42,847 nt of DNA from a virus. Shown here piece by piece: positions 1-7,119 of this stretch. The notes beneath the pieces were generated by a model. The model had not been told where the DNA came from. It saw only the letters and a list, made by a program, of their open reading frames with translations, and ran no database searches. Within the stretch, counting starts at the first letter, position 1; every line of letters begins with the position of its first letter. The position numbers and the translations under genes are program-made. The DNA lies in the IMG/VR virus record IMGVR_UViG_3300035698_004247, positions 1-42,847 of that record, one strand, 5' to 3'.

Positions 1-2
1 AC

Positions 3-1283
3 TCCCTAGTTGGCGTGAACATCTATCGCTCTGACGTTTCTGACCGAGGTCCTTACTACCGCATCAACACTCTCCCTTATGGTGGAACTTTTTACCGTGA
101 CCAGACTGAACTGATCCTGGTAGATCGGGAACCCATAAACTGGGCTTCCTCATGGGTCTTCAAGGGTGATAAGCCTAATGACCGCATGTGGAGGTTTCAC
201 ACCCAAGTACCTATCCACAAGTCACAAGATGCAGCCCCCCATCAGGTAGCTACTTATGCTAATGCCGCAGCCGATGTGTGTGTTTACATCAATGGGGTGG
301 AAGTGGCAGTGGAGGCTGTCTTTGGGCCTTCTGGAGAAGTGACCCTTGTTAACGTTAGTCCTTTCAACGTGATCACAGAACAGTATGATCCATCTCCTGT
401 CCCCGGGTTGACAGAGTCCGATACAGTGGAGGTTTCCTATTATGCTAAGAGGAACCACGTCCAGACAGGGCTTGGGTTTAATATCTTTTATCGGGTGACT
501 TCCGTAGCGACAGACACCTCTACTTTGAGTGGGTATATCGAGACGGATTTGGAACAATGTGAGCCTGCCAGCACGGTGCAGGTTGAGAGCATGGACTACA
601 TTTGGCGGGAGGCCGTTCGCCGCAATCACTGGATTCTTCAGCAGGGTGGGGAGCGTGTAAAGGTCTTCATCCGAAAGGTCACTGGGGAGTCTTGTGACTG
701 TGGGGTGGATCCATACACTAGAGAATACAACCAGCAACCCAAGAACATGTGCCCGATCTGTTGGGGGACGGGTTTCATTGGGGGCTTTGAGGGACCCTTC
801 GATACGATCATTTCTCCTGATGACGCTGAGAGGCGCATTGCACAGTCTAACAGAGGGCGCAACATGGATCACTCACAAGATGTGTTCATGGGGCCGTCTC
901 CTGTTGTGACCCAGCGGGATTTCATCGTCAAACAGACAAACGAGCGGTACAGCATTGGGCCAATCAGGAGACCTTCTAACCGAGGGAACCTGCTCCAACA
1001 GCACTTTAACATCAAGTACTTGGATGAGGGTGATATTCGGTACACTTTCCCCATTGATGGAGTGGCAGAGTACACATGGCCTGAGACACGGTATGGCTTC
1101 CGCCCCTATCCTTCATTGTCTGTGGATGGGGAGGGCTACACCCCACCATCGACTGCCCCTGATGCTCCTCCGTACCCTGAAGGGGGCGATGCACAAATCC
1201 CCATGGAGACTGATAAGGCCGGGTGGGATAAGAGCAGAGAGCAAAGAGGCCGCTCCCCAGCATGGGAAAATCAAAATGAATAG
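3..1283 (+). CDS. Virion head-to-tail (neck) protein with zinc knuckle, 5' end probably cut by window
   Basis: A GTG occurs at 15, but no Shine-Dalgarno precedes it and the frame is open to the window edge, so the true start probably lies outside. Two Cys pairs (about residues 227/229 and 246/249 counted from the GTG), with the second in a C-P-x-C-x-G-T-G-F-x-G-G context, form a DnaJ-like zinc knuckle that I associate with a conserved neck/head-completion family of large phages. Residues about 85-150 hold a small beta module (V-x-V-x-x-N-G-x-x-V, then G-x-V-x-L, then V-x-V-S-Y-Y) that recurs in the sheath and in the gene at 7120. The C-terminal ~60 residues are Pro/Gly rich and probably disordered. 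It is followed 42 bases later by a tail-completion-like gene. The structural assignment is fairly sure; the exact role is inferred from position. Confidence 0.7.
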   Translation, partial: SLVGVNIYRSDVSDRGPYYRINTLPYGGTFYRDQTELILVDREPINWASSWVFKGDKPNDRMWRFHTQVPIHKSQDAAPHQVATYANAAADVCVYINGVEVAVEAVFGPSGEVTLVNVSPFNVITEQYDPSPVPGLTESDTVEVSYYAKRNHVQTGLGFNIFYRVTSVATDTSTLSGYIETDLEQCEPASTVQVESMDYIWREAVRRNHWILQQGGERVKVFIRKVTGESCDCGVDPYTREYNQQPKNMCPICWGTGFIGGFEGPFDTIISPDDAERRIAQSNRGRNMDHSQDVFMGPSPVVTQRDFIVKQTNERYSIGPIRRPSNRGNLLQQHFNIKYLDEGDIRYTFPIDGVAEYTWPETRYGFRPYPSLSVDGEGYTPPSTAPDAPPYPEGGDAQIPMETDKAGWDKSREQRGRSPAWENQNE

Positions 1284-1325
1284 TAGGCATATTGCCTACC
1301 ATTAATGCTGTGCCAGGGGTGATCC

Positions 1326-1949
1326 ATGCCAATGAAAGCAACAACAGATGGGCGTGTTAGGGGGTCTTACGGGAAGGCGTGGTCCAAGCTCGCCGGTATC
1401 CCTGTGACTACAGCAATGCTTCACGAGATTGGGAAGTGCATGGCAAAGGTCTTTGCTGAAGAGGCCGTTAAGGACTTCCAGAAGAGGGGTTGGTCTCAAA
1501 GAGACCCTAAGAGAGGCCCTCCACTCAGAAAGTCCTTTGGGTACAACTTGAAAGGAAAGAGCACTATTGAAATCACTTGCTCTTTTTATGGGATTTCCCA
1601 TTTGGCTAACCGTGAAGTTCCAGCACACCCTATGCCGTGGCTCACTCAAGAGTCTAAGAATGCCACACCTACCAAATACAAGCTTACCCCATCGGAGAGA
1701 GCCGCCAGAATGAAACGGGGTGGTAAGGTATTGGAGGGAACACGAAAACCTATGGTGATTCCCATTGAGTCCAATGGGACAGTCATCTTTCGTACTGCTC
1801 CGTTGAAGCTCACAAATGCGTGGGTTCACCCGGGGGTTGCCAGGTTCACTTTTGTGGAACGTGGCAGGAGGCGTGCTACTACCGAGTGCCTCAAGGTATT
1901 GCGAAATGCCGCCGCAGAGGCTTTGCGGTCAGGAGATCCTCTGAAATGA
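1326..1949 (+). CDS. Tail-completion / HK97 gp10-like protein
   Basis: 207 aa. The start at 1326 has AGGGGTG about 6 bases upstream; a second ATG lies at 1332. The C-terminal part contains W-V-H-P-G-V followed by F-V-E-R-G at about residues 167-180. This is the hallmark of the HK97 gp10/tail-completion (minor tail protein Z) group, whose members sit at the head-tail joint and end in a helix rich in Arg and Ala, as here. The N-terminal half is basic, consistent with packing in a connector ring. The last codon overlaps the next start as ATGA, so the two are translationally coupled. Family membership rests on one motif and gene order, so I am moderately sure. Confidence 0.6.
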   Translation: MPMKATTDGRVRGSYGKAWSKLAGIPVTTAMLHEIGKCMAKVFAEEAVKDFQKRGWSQRDPKRGPPLRKSFGYNLKGKSTIEITCSFYGISHLANREVPAHPMPWLTQESKNATPTKYKLTPSERAARMKRGGKVLEGTRKPMVIPIESNGTVIFRTAPLKLTNAWVHPGVARFTFVERGRRRATTECLKVLRNAAAEALRSGDPLK

Positions 1950-2551
1950 AAGAAGCACGGGTTACTTGCCGGACTCAATCTATCCGCATTGAGGATCTTT
2001 CCCTTCGTTTGGTGAGGGGTGATGTCGTGTTCCTTCCCTCCAAAACGGCAAGTGCCTCCAAGGACTTGAGGATCGCACAAGGAGCTGGCGCTGTGGAGGT
2101 GTTCTATGTTCAGCGAAGCCGTGAGACACGACCCACCGTTCCTGATTTACCCTTGTCCCCTCCTCCCCCCAAGGAAAAAAAGGCGATAGTTTCTCCTTCA
2201 ATGAAGGCGGGTATTGATGAAGAGAGGTTGGCTGAGATTCTGGCCCAAAAACTTGCTCCTTATGTGGGGGAGAAGGTAGCTGCTGCCACCTTGGAGAGAG
2301 TTCAGGACACTCTCCAAGGCACACTTTCCAATCTCTTTCAAGAGGTTCAGGCACGTCAGGTGCCCTCTCAGGGTACAGTGGAGCAGATGGTGAAGGTGGA
2401 GGAAACCCCCACCTTTATTCCAGAGGGCATCGTTGGTACAATCGACGGGACTGTGGAAGTACGGGAAGATGAGTCGTTAGATACAGGCGGGGTGGATGAT
2501 GCAGCAGCAGCATTGAAGGCTGCCCGCCGCAAGAATAAGGAGTTATCATGA
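1946..2551 (+). CDS. Hypothetical virion-region protein
   Basis: 201 aa from the ATG at 1946, which overlaps the preceding stop; the frame extends further upstream but only inside the previous gene. Residues 1-65 look like a small beta-rich domain containing R-L-V-R-G-D-V-V. A Pro-rich linker with lysines follows, then a long amphipathic helix at about 95-150 (E-E-R-L-A-E-I-L-A-Q-K-L), then an acidic Ala-rich tail ending in basic residues. This resembles a scaffold or adaptor layout: one folded domain plus a coiled region. I do not recognise the family. It is coupled (ATGA) to the homing endonuclease gene downstream, whose insertion may have separated it from its original neighbour. Confidence 0.55.
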   Translation: MKEARVTCRTQSIRIEDLSLRLVRGDVVFLPSKTASASKDLRIAQGAGAVEVFYVQRSRETRPTVPDLPLSPPPPKEKKAIVSPSMKAGIDEERLAEILAQKLAPYVGEKVAAATLERVQDTLQGTLSNLFQEVQARQVPSQGTVEQMVKVEETPTFIPEGIVGTIDGTVEVREDESLDTGGVDDAAAALKAARRKNKELS

Positions 2552-3351
2552 GTGAGGGCACCACAAACCCCCTGCTAGAATGTCCTTTTTGTGGGAGTAC
2601 CTTTCAGAGTAAAAGGGGGCTCTCGAACCATCGTCGGGTACACACAGGACAATCCAAGATAGCAGGGCGCAAGATTAGCCGTACTCGCATTGAGAAGGGG
2701 ATCGCTAAGGGCTCTCGGAACCCTAACTTTGGGGACAAGGATAGACCGTGGTTGGAGGGTGATAAGCACCCTTTCTGTAAATGGCACAAAGACAATCCTG
2801 ATTTTGGGGAAAGGCAGAAGGGGGCAGCTAATCCTGTACATAAGGTTAAACATCTTTATGCTGACCCAGAGTACGTGAAAAGGATTACTTCGGGGATACG
2901 GGCGCATGTGGACAAACGGCGTGGCTCAACCTACGAAGAGGTTTATGGACCAGAAAAGGCTGCGGAATACAGGCAAAAACTTCGGGATGCATCTCCAGTG
3001 AGATTGGCCAAATTCTACCGAAAGGAAACAGCCCCTGAGAAAGCGGTGCGAAAGATGCTGGAACAGTTGGGTGTTTCCTATGTGCAGGAAGCTCCATTAG
3101 GTTTTTACACTGTGGACTTCTTGGTGGAGGAGCCAAAAGTGGTATTTCAAGCGGACGGGGATTATTGGCACGCTAACCCCATCGCTTACCCTGACCCCAC
3201 CCCTAGGCAGAAGAATAGACGTAGAATGGATGCCTCTTGTGATTCCTTTCTTGCAAACAGGGGGTATAGCGTAGTGCGGTTCTGGGAGTCAGACCTTCGG
3301 GAAAGGCCAGAGGTCTGTCAGGCAAAGATAAAGGAGGTTTTACATGCCTAA
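2548..3351 (+). CDS. Free-standing homing endonuclease, Vsr-like (EDxHD type) with C2H2 finger
   Basis: 267 aa. Residues 12-32 form a C2H2 zinc finger (C-P-F-C at 12-15, H-R-R-V-H at 28-32). The middle (about 50-125) has Asn-Pro-Asn-Phe-Gly and Asn-Pro repeats like NUMOD3 DNA-binding segments. From about residue 162 there is a Vsr/DUF559-like nuclease core: E164 in a T-A-P-E-K helix, V-D-F at 189-191, A-D-G-D-Y-W-H at 202-208, R-x-D near 226-228, and G-Y-S-V-V-R-F-W at 239-246. This architecture matches the EDxHD homing endonucleases related to very-short-patch repair enzymes, which nick or cut intron-less alleles and spread by gene conversion. It overlaps both neighbours (4 and 8 bases), and its last codons carry the strong SD (AAGGAGG) of the next gene. 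All visible catalytic positions are intact, so it may be active. Confidence 0.8.
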   Translation: MSEGTTNPLLECPFCGSTFQSKRGLSNHRRVHTGQSKIAGRKISRTRIEKGIAKGSRNPNFGDKDRPWLEGDKHPFCKWHKDNPDFGERQKGAANPVHKVKHLYADPEYVKRITSGIRAHVDKRRGSTYEEVYGPEKAAEYRQKLRDASPVRLAKFYRKETAPEKAVRKMLEQLGVSYVQEAPLGFYTVDFLVEEPKVVFQADGDYWHANPIAYPDPTPRQKNRRRMDASCDSFLANRGYSVVRFWESDLRERPEVCQAKIKEVLHA

Positions 3352-4369
3352 TGAAAAAAGTGCATTGAAAACAATGCCTTACGGTGTGGGCTGTGATATT
3401 GGGACTATGAATTTGATCTCGGCACGTCGGGGTGACAAGGGGATTGTGACCAAGCGGATGCGTGATGTGTTCCTTGACCTCCCTGCAAACGCCAAGAAGA
3501 TGCTCAAGCTCTCCAAGACTAGCTTTGTTGAGAGAGAGGACGACGTCCTTATTCTTGGGGATGCTGCACTGGAACTTGCCAATGTCTTTGGTAAGGAGGC
3601 TCGCCGTCCCCTGTCCGCAGGCATCGTGTCAGCTACTGAGGCTGAGAGCCTGGATGTCTTGGGGCTCCTTATTAAGGAAGTCCTTGGGCCACCCATGGTC
3701 AAGGGAGAGGCATGTTACTACTCTATCCCCGCAGAACCCATAGATCAGCCTGATCAGGATATTATTTATCACCGTGAGGTGTTCCGCCAGATCGTGGCAG
3801 AGTGTGGATATACACCGTTCCCTGCCAATGAGGGCATGGGGATCATCTTTGCAGAGACCGCTAAGGAAGGTTTCTCCGGTTTGGCAATGAGCTTTGGGTC
3901 AGGTATGGTAAATGTGGCTTTGTCTATTAACACCATAGAAGCCCTTACTTTTTCTATCTCAAAAGCAGGAGATTGGATCGATCATGGGGCCGCTAAGTCT
4001 GTGGGGGCCACACAGGCTCGTGCTTGTGCAGCCAAGGAGAAGGGTATTGACCTGACGAAGCCTCAGAACCGAATGGAAGAGGCTATCGTCCACTACTACA
4101 GGGCACACATTGACTACGTCCTTGACCAGATTGCTGCCCGCTTTAAAGCCATCGAAGGCCAGTTTGACCTTCCCCGAGCGATCCCTGTGATTGTATCCGG
4201 TGGAACCAGTTTGGCTGGGGGCTTCATGGAGTTGTTCAACAAGGTGTTTTCAGAACGTCGCAAGAGGTTCCCTATCGAGGTTAGCGAGATCAGGCAAGCT
4301 TCAGAGCCCTTGAATGCTGTTGCCCATGGATTGCTCATCCAAGCTATGCAGGAACATGAGGAGGATTGA
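3344..4369 (+). CDS. Actin-like ATPase (ParM/MreB superfamily)
   Basis: 341 aa. The actin/Hsp70 ATPase motifs are in order: phosphate-1 at residues 14-28 (V-G-C-D-I-G-T), phosphate-2 at about 178-196 (G-L-A-M-S-F-G-S-G), a connecting segment G-D-W-I-D-H at 209-214 as in ParM and MreB, and the adenosine motif at 280-298 (V-I-V-S-G-G-T-S-L-A-G-G-F). Length fits a bacterial actin without a large subdomain insert. Family members polymerise with ATP and act in plasmid partition, cell shape or phage DNA positioning. Unusually, this one lies in the neck/tail operon, not beside a centromere-like repeat array or a ParR-type adaptor. It is overlapped by, and coupled (TGATG) to, the first gene of an MDP-domain series. 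The ATPase fold is confident; the role is unknown. Confidence 0.85.
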   Translation: MPNEKSALKTMPYGVGCDIGTMNLISARRGDKGIVTKRMRDVFLDLPANAKKMLKLSKTSFVEREDDVLILGDAALELANVFGKEARRPLSAGIVSATEAESLDVLGLLIKEVLGPPMVKGEACYYSIPAEPIDQPDQDIIYHREVFRQIVAECGYTPFPANEGMGIIFAETAKEGFSGLAMSFGSGMVNVALSINTIEALTFSISKAGDWIDHGAAKSVGATQARACAAKEKGIDLTKPQNRMEEAIVHYYRAHIDYVLDQIAARFKAIEGQFDLPRAIPVIVSGGTSLAGGFMELFNKVFSERRKRFPIEVSEIRQASEPLNAVAHGLLIQAMQEHEED

Positions 4370-4614
4370 TGTCAAAGTTGGTGGGTGTGACCCTGCAAAT
4401 CATGAGATCCTATGACAACCACAAAGCCGTTGTGGACACCATCAAAATACAGCCACAGGGCTTTCATTACTCAGAGAGCCGCATTGCCTTTCCCAAGGAC
4501 GGGGAACTTCTGGCAACGGAGGAGGCTTTCGTGGTCTTGCATGGTGTGACCCAGGATCTGGTAAGGGATGCACATCAGGTTTTGCTTGGGATGACAGAGC
4601 ATGAGGAGGACTGA
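4369..4614 (+). CDS. Small stand-alone MDP-domain protein (copy 1)
   Basis: 81 aa from the ATG at 4369, which overlaps the actin-like gene stop and follows GAGGA; a TTG one codon upstream is less likely. Nearly the whole protein is one copy of a domain repeated through 7092: V-G-V-T-L-Q at the start, then I-Q-P-Q-G-F (the M-D-P-x-x-F position), then V-V-L-H-G-V at the end of the core. It is closest to the gene at 6012, with matching positions over ~58 residues. I do not recognise the family. Predicted all-beta and soluble; no signal peptide or membrane segment. Coupling to the actin-like gene suggests co-expression and possibly direct partnership, which is inference. Confidence 0.65.
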   Translation: MSKLVGVTLQIMRSYDNHKAVVDTIKIQPQGFHYSESRIAFPKDGELLATEEAFVVLHGVTQDLVRDAHQVLLGMTEHEED

Positions 4615-4919
4615 TGTCCATTCGTATTTACTGTGCGGAAGATCTGTGTGAAGAAGGCATTGAGGAACTGAGGGAGCGAATTCGCATGGGGTTCGATGAC
4701 CCTAACCGCACCTTCGTGGTTAACTTCATTGTTTCGTCTGTGGACGTGCCCGATGGGGCTATTGTGATGGTGGAGGATGCGGACGACGCTCAGGCCGATT
4801 GGGCGCAGGCAGAGATAGAGAAGGCGAGAGCCGACAAGGATTATCTCGCTGTCCTCCCTTACAAAGTGCGGGTAGGACCTATTCTTCGTAGGGACACCCC
4901 CCAAGGAGGGGCATTATGA
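4614..4919 (+). CDS. Small acidic hypothetical protein
   Basis: 101 aa; ATG overlaps the previous stop (TGATG) with GAGGAGG upstream. An N-terminal helix rich in Glu (residues 9-25) is followed by a strand-rich centre (F-V-V-N-F-I-V, G-A-I-V-M-V-E-D) and a second acidic helix (A-D-W-A-Q-A-E-I-E). This could be a small alpha/beta domain. It does not carry the MDP signature of its neighbours, although it lies among them and shares their coupling. I do not recognise it. Confidence 0.6.
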   Translation: MSIRIYCAEDLCEEGIEELRERIRMGFDDPNRTFVVNFIVSSVDVPDGAIVMVEDADDAQADWAQAEIEKARADKDYLAVLPYKVRVGPILRRDTPQGGAL

Positions 4920-5113
4920 AGGATGTGAAAATTACCGTGGAGTGGGTCGATGATGAGGGGGTCCATCGTGACTGTGTGTTTGATATGGACCCACAGAAGG
5001 CTGACATTCAGCTTGGCCTCACAGATGGTGCCCCTACTTTGACTGCAAAGGGTAAGTTCTTTTCTTGGACTGCATGGCCTACAGGAGGGATTTCACCTCC
5101 TCAGGAGGACTAA
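4916..5113 (+). CDS. Small stand-alone MDP-domain protein (copy 2)
   Basis: 65 aa; coupled to both sides (ATGA at 4916, TAATG at 5113) with AAGGAGG upstream. It is a minimal copy of the shared domain: V-K-I-T-V-E at residues 4-9, F-D-M-D-P-Q at about 22-27, and a closing strand L-T-A-K-G-K. The last ~15 residues (Trp/Pro/Gly) are extra. It shows that the domain can stand alone in about 50 residues. Function unknown. Confidence 0.6.
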   Translation: MKDVKITVEWVDDEGVHRDCVFDMDPQKADIQLGLTDGAPTLTAKGKFFSWTAWPTGGISPPQED

Positions 5114-6015
5114 TGGAACAACCATTGACACGAACAGAAATCCTACAGCGTTATGAGAGGACTCCTTTCCTGGTGACCGATGATCAAGGCCAAGAGTTCA
5201 ACGGGAGATTTTTGGTGTCCTATGATCCCGTAACTGGGGAGGCTACGAAGATGGCCGCCCTTGGGGATGACCTCCCTGGTAAGAAGAGCTTCAGTGAGTG
5301 GTTGGCTTCGGAGTACCCTCCAGATCTGGATCCAGACCCCAGGAAGCCCCCTTTTGGGGGGTCATGGCTTTATGACTTTGACACATCGCCCTCAGTAGAG
5401 GCGGATAGAGCGGGAACGAACTTCATGGAGAAGTTCGATGAATGGAAGAAGTACGTTGGGCCTATCCCGGTGAGGATCACCTATGAAAGGCCCCTTCCCC
5501 GCAAGGCCCCCGCTCCCGCACCCACACATAAAAAGGTTCATGTGACCCTGACCCTAGAGCATGACACTGGGACGAGGGTTCTAGGGTTGGAGATGGACCC
5601 CATGGATTTCGAGGCCAAGTGGAAGGGGGACTCCAGGGACCCCTTTGTGACTATTTCTGGGAAGGCATTGTCGCAGTCCGTCAAGGACTCCAGTACGGAT
5701 GGCTCCTTGCAGGAAGTTATCACGACAACGGAGACAGAGTTCGCAGAGGAACTTTTGAACGCCAACCTTGCAGGGCACGACTTGGAAGCACGGGATGACC
5801 TGTCATCCTTTGTGGGGGCCTGCTATGGGTATTGGGATAAGACAGACAATAGGGTCATCCTCATTCCCATTTGGGGTTTATCCAAGGGGTTTGCTGAGAA
5901 GGGTTTGAGAGAACAACTCAAGCTTCAGGATGCCATGGGCCTGTGGACTATCCTCAGGTACTTGCCTGCAAGAGTGGCCTGGGAGAAGCGGTTCTTCGGT
6001 AAGAAGGGCGCATGA
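5113..6015 (+). CDS. MDP-domain protein (copy 3) with flanking unknown domains
   Basis: 300 aa from the ATG at 5113 (SD AGGAGGA 4 bases upstream); an upstream in-frame ATG at 5065 lies inside the previous gene and lacks an SD. Three parts: an N-terminal acidic segment rich in Asp/Pro (1-130), a basic Pro/Ala linker at about 131-140, an MDP domain at about 141-187 (V-H-V-T-L-T-L-E, L-E-M-D-P-M-D-F, V-T-I-S-G-K-A), and a C-terminal ~95-residue alpha/beta part with several Trp and Gly. The C-terminal part has no family I recognise. The domain sits in the middle here, whereas it is C-terminal in the gene at 6274 and alone in others. Confidence 0.6.
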   Translation: MEQPLTRTEILQRYERTPFLVTDDQGQEFNGRFLVSYDPVTGEATKMAALGDDLPGKKSFSEWLASEYPPDLDPDPRKPPFGGSWLYDFDTSPSVEADRAGTNFMEKFDEWKKYVGPIPVRITYERPLPRKAPAPAPTHKKVHVTLTLEHDTGTRVLGLEMDPMDFEAKWKGDSRDPFVTISGKALSQSVKDSSTDGSLQEVITTTETEFAEELLNANLAGHDLEARDDLSSFVGACYGYWDKTDNRVILIPIWGLSKGFAEKGLREQLKLQDAMGLWTILRYLPARVAWEKRFFGKKGA

Positions 6016-6287
6016 CGGCTGAGATCACAGGTGTTTCCATTCAAGTCACCACCTCTTTCAAGGGTCAGAGAGATGCTGTCCATACTGTGGAGATGGACCC
6101 CAAGGGGTTCAAGATCGATGTGGAGAGACCCATACTTTTTGGGGACCAGTTATACCCGGCTCCCTATGCCCGGATGACTATCCAGGGCACCTCTCCTCCA
6201 AGGAAGACCAGATGGTCTGAGGAGTTCAAGGCAGACTTCCAGGCATATCATGGCAAACAAGAAAGGCAACCAAATGATCAATCCTGA
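6012..6287 (+). CDS. Small stand-alone MDP-domain protein (copy 4)
   Basis: 91 aa; ATGA overlap with the previous gene. Residues 4-62 are an MDP domain: T-G-V-S-I-Q-V, then V-E-M-D-P-K-G-F, then E-R-P-I-L-F-G-D, then M-T-I-Q-G-T. The E-R-P segment is shared with copy 5, and the whole core resembles copy 1 most. The C-terminal 30 residues are basic and probably disordered. The 3' end overlaps the next gene by 14 bases (or 38 if the earlier start is used). Confidence 0.6.
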   Translation: MTAEITGVSIQVTTSFKGQRDAVHTVEMDPKGFKIDVERPILFGDQLYPAPYARMTIQGTSPPRKTRWSEEFKADFQAYHGKQERQPNDQS

Positions 6288-7092
6288 GGGTACCACGTTG
6301 GACTCCTACTCTGAGTGTGAGGGTGTCCGTTACACCGTCACAGATGACCTTTTCCGGTGGGCATGGCAGAAGAAAGAGGCTGGGGAGAGCCCCCTCTTCG
6401 TTGTTGAGGGCTGGGGTAATCTTGACAGGCGGGACAACACTTTGGTCGGGTTCTCAGCCCCAGCGAAAGACGGGGATGTCACCTTTGGGTACATCCGGTT
6501 GGGTGACCTGTTGAACCAGCCCCCTTCGGAAGAGGTTGCTGATCTTTTCGGGACCACCTCATCTGAGATCATGTTGCAACTCCACAGGGAGAACTGGCCT
6601 TGGTTGAGCACCACCCTGAGTTCTGATGGGTTCTTTGCAGGAGAGGCCGGGGATCTCCCAGAGGTTGCTGAGCTTCTGTTTGATGATGCCCCACTGGAGA
6701 AGTGGGACAACAAGGGTGACATGGGGATGCCCAAGCCCAAGAGAGATCCTGAAGCTGTGCTGAAAAGGCTTGGGCTTGACCCTGTAAACCAGCAGCGCAA
6801 GACCCGCACGCACACGTACACGCTCCCCAAGCAGGGGGCTGCGGGCGATAGCCGGTCCATTGTTTCCCAAAAGCTGACCCTGGAAACCATTTTGGATGAT
6901 GGGGAGGTTCTCTCTGGGGTCTTCCACATGGACCCACAGGATCTCCACATCGTGATGGAACGTCCCGTGAAGGTCGTCCCATCGGGAGATCCAGAGGCCC
7001 CTTGCCAAATCGTCCCACAGGACCATCTCCATACCTTGTCTATTTCTGGCAGGGTAGTGAAGGACAAGGTTCCTGAGGACAAGGACGGGTGA
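6274..7092 (+). CDS. MDP-domain protein (copy 5), C-terminal domain
   Basis: 272 aa from the ATG at 6274 (AAAGG about 7 bases upstream); an ATG at 6250 is possible but has a poorer SD. Residues 1-160 are an acidic domain with several Trp (R-W-A-W near 25, N-W-P-W near 110) that I do not recognise. Residues 165-195 form a basic linker. The MDP domain occupies about 200-265: K-L-T-L-E-T, F-H-M-D-P-Q-D-L, M-E-R-P-V-K-V, L-S-I-S-G-R-V. It closes the coupled run that begins with the actin-like gene. The next gene continues in the same frame 27 bases later. Confidence 0.6.
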   Translation: MINPEGTTLDSYSECEGVRYTVTDDLFRWAWQKKEAGESPLFVVEGWGNLDRRDNTLVGFSAPAKDGDVTFGYIRLGDLLNQPPSEEVADLFGTTSSEIMLQLHRENWPWLSTTLSSDGFFAGEAGDLPEVAELLFDDAPLEKWDNKGDMGMPKPKRDPEAVLKRLGLDPVNQQRKTRTHTYTLPKQGAAGDSRSIVSQKLTLETILDDGEVLSGVFHMDPQDLHIVMERPVKVVPSGDPEAPCQIVPQDHLHTLSISGRVVKDKVPEDKDG

Positions 7093-7119
7093 CCAATCTA
7101 TTATCAACTGACAGGGGCA

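Noticed and set aside
3344-4400. Centromere-like repeats or a ParR-type adaptor next to the actin gene
   Set aside because: No iterated short repeats or ribbon-helix-helix gene found, so a partition system is not supported.
6330-7082. Long minus-strand open frame (250 codons)
   Set aside because: Antisense to the MDP-domain gene whose coupling and domain match are clear; Ser/Pro-rich shadow composition.
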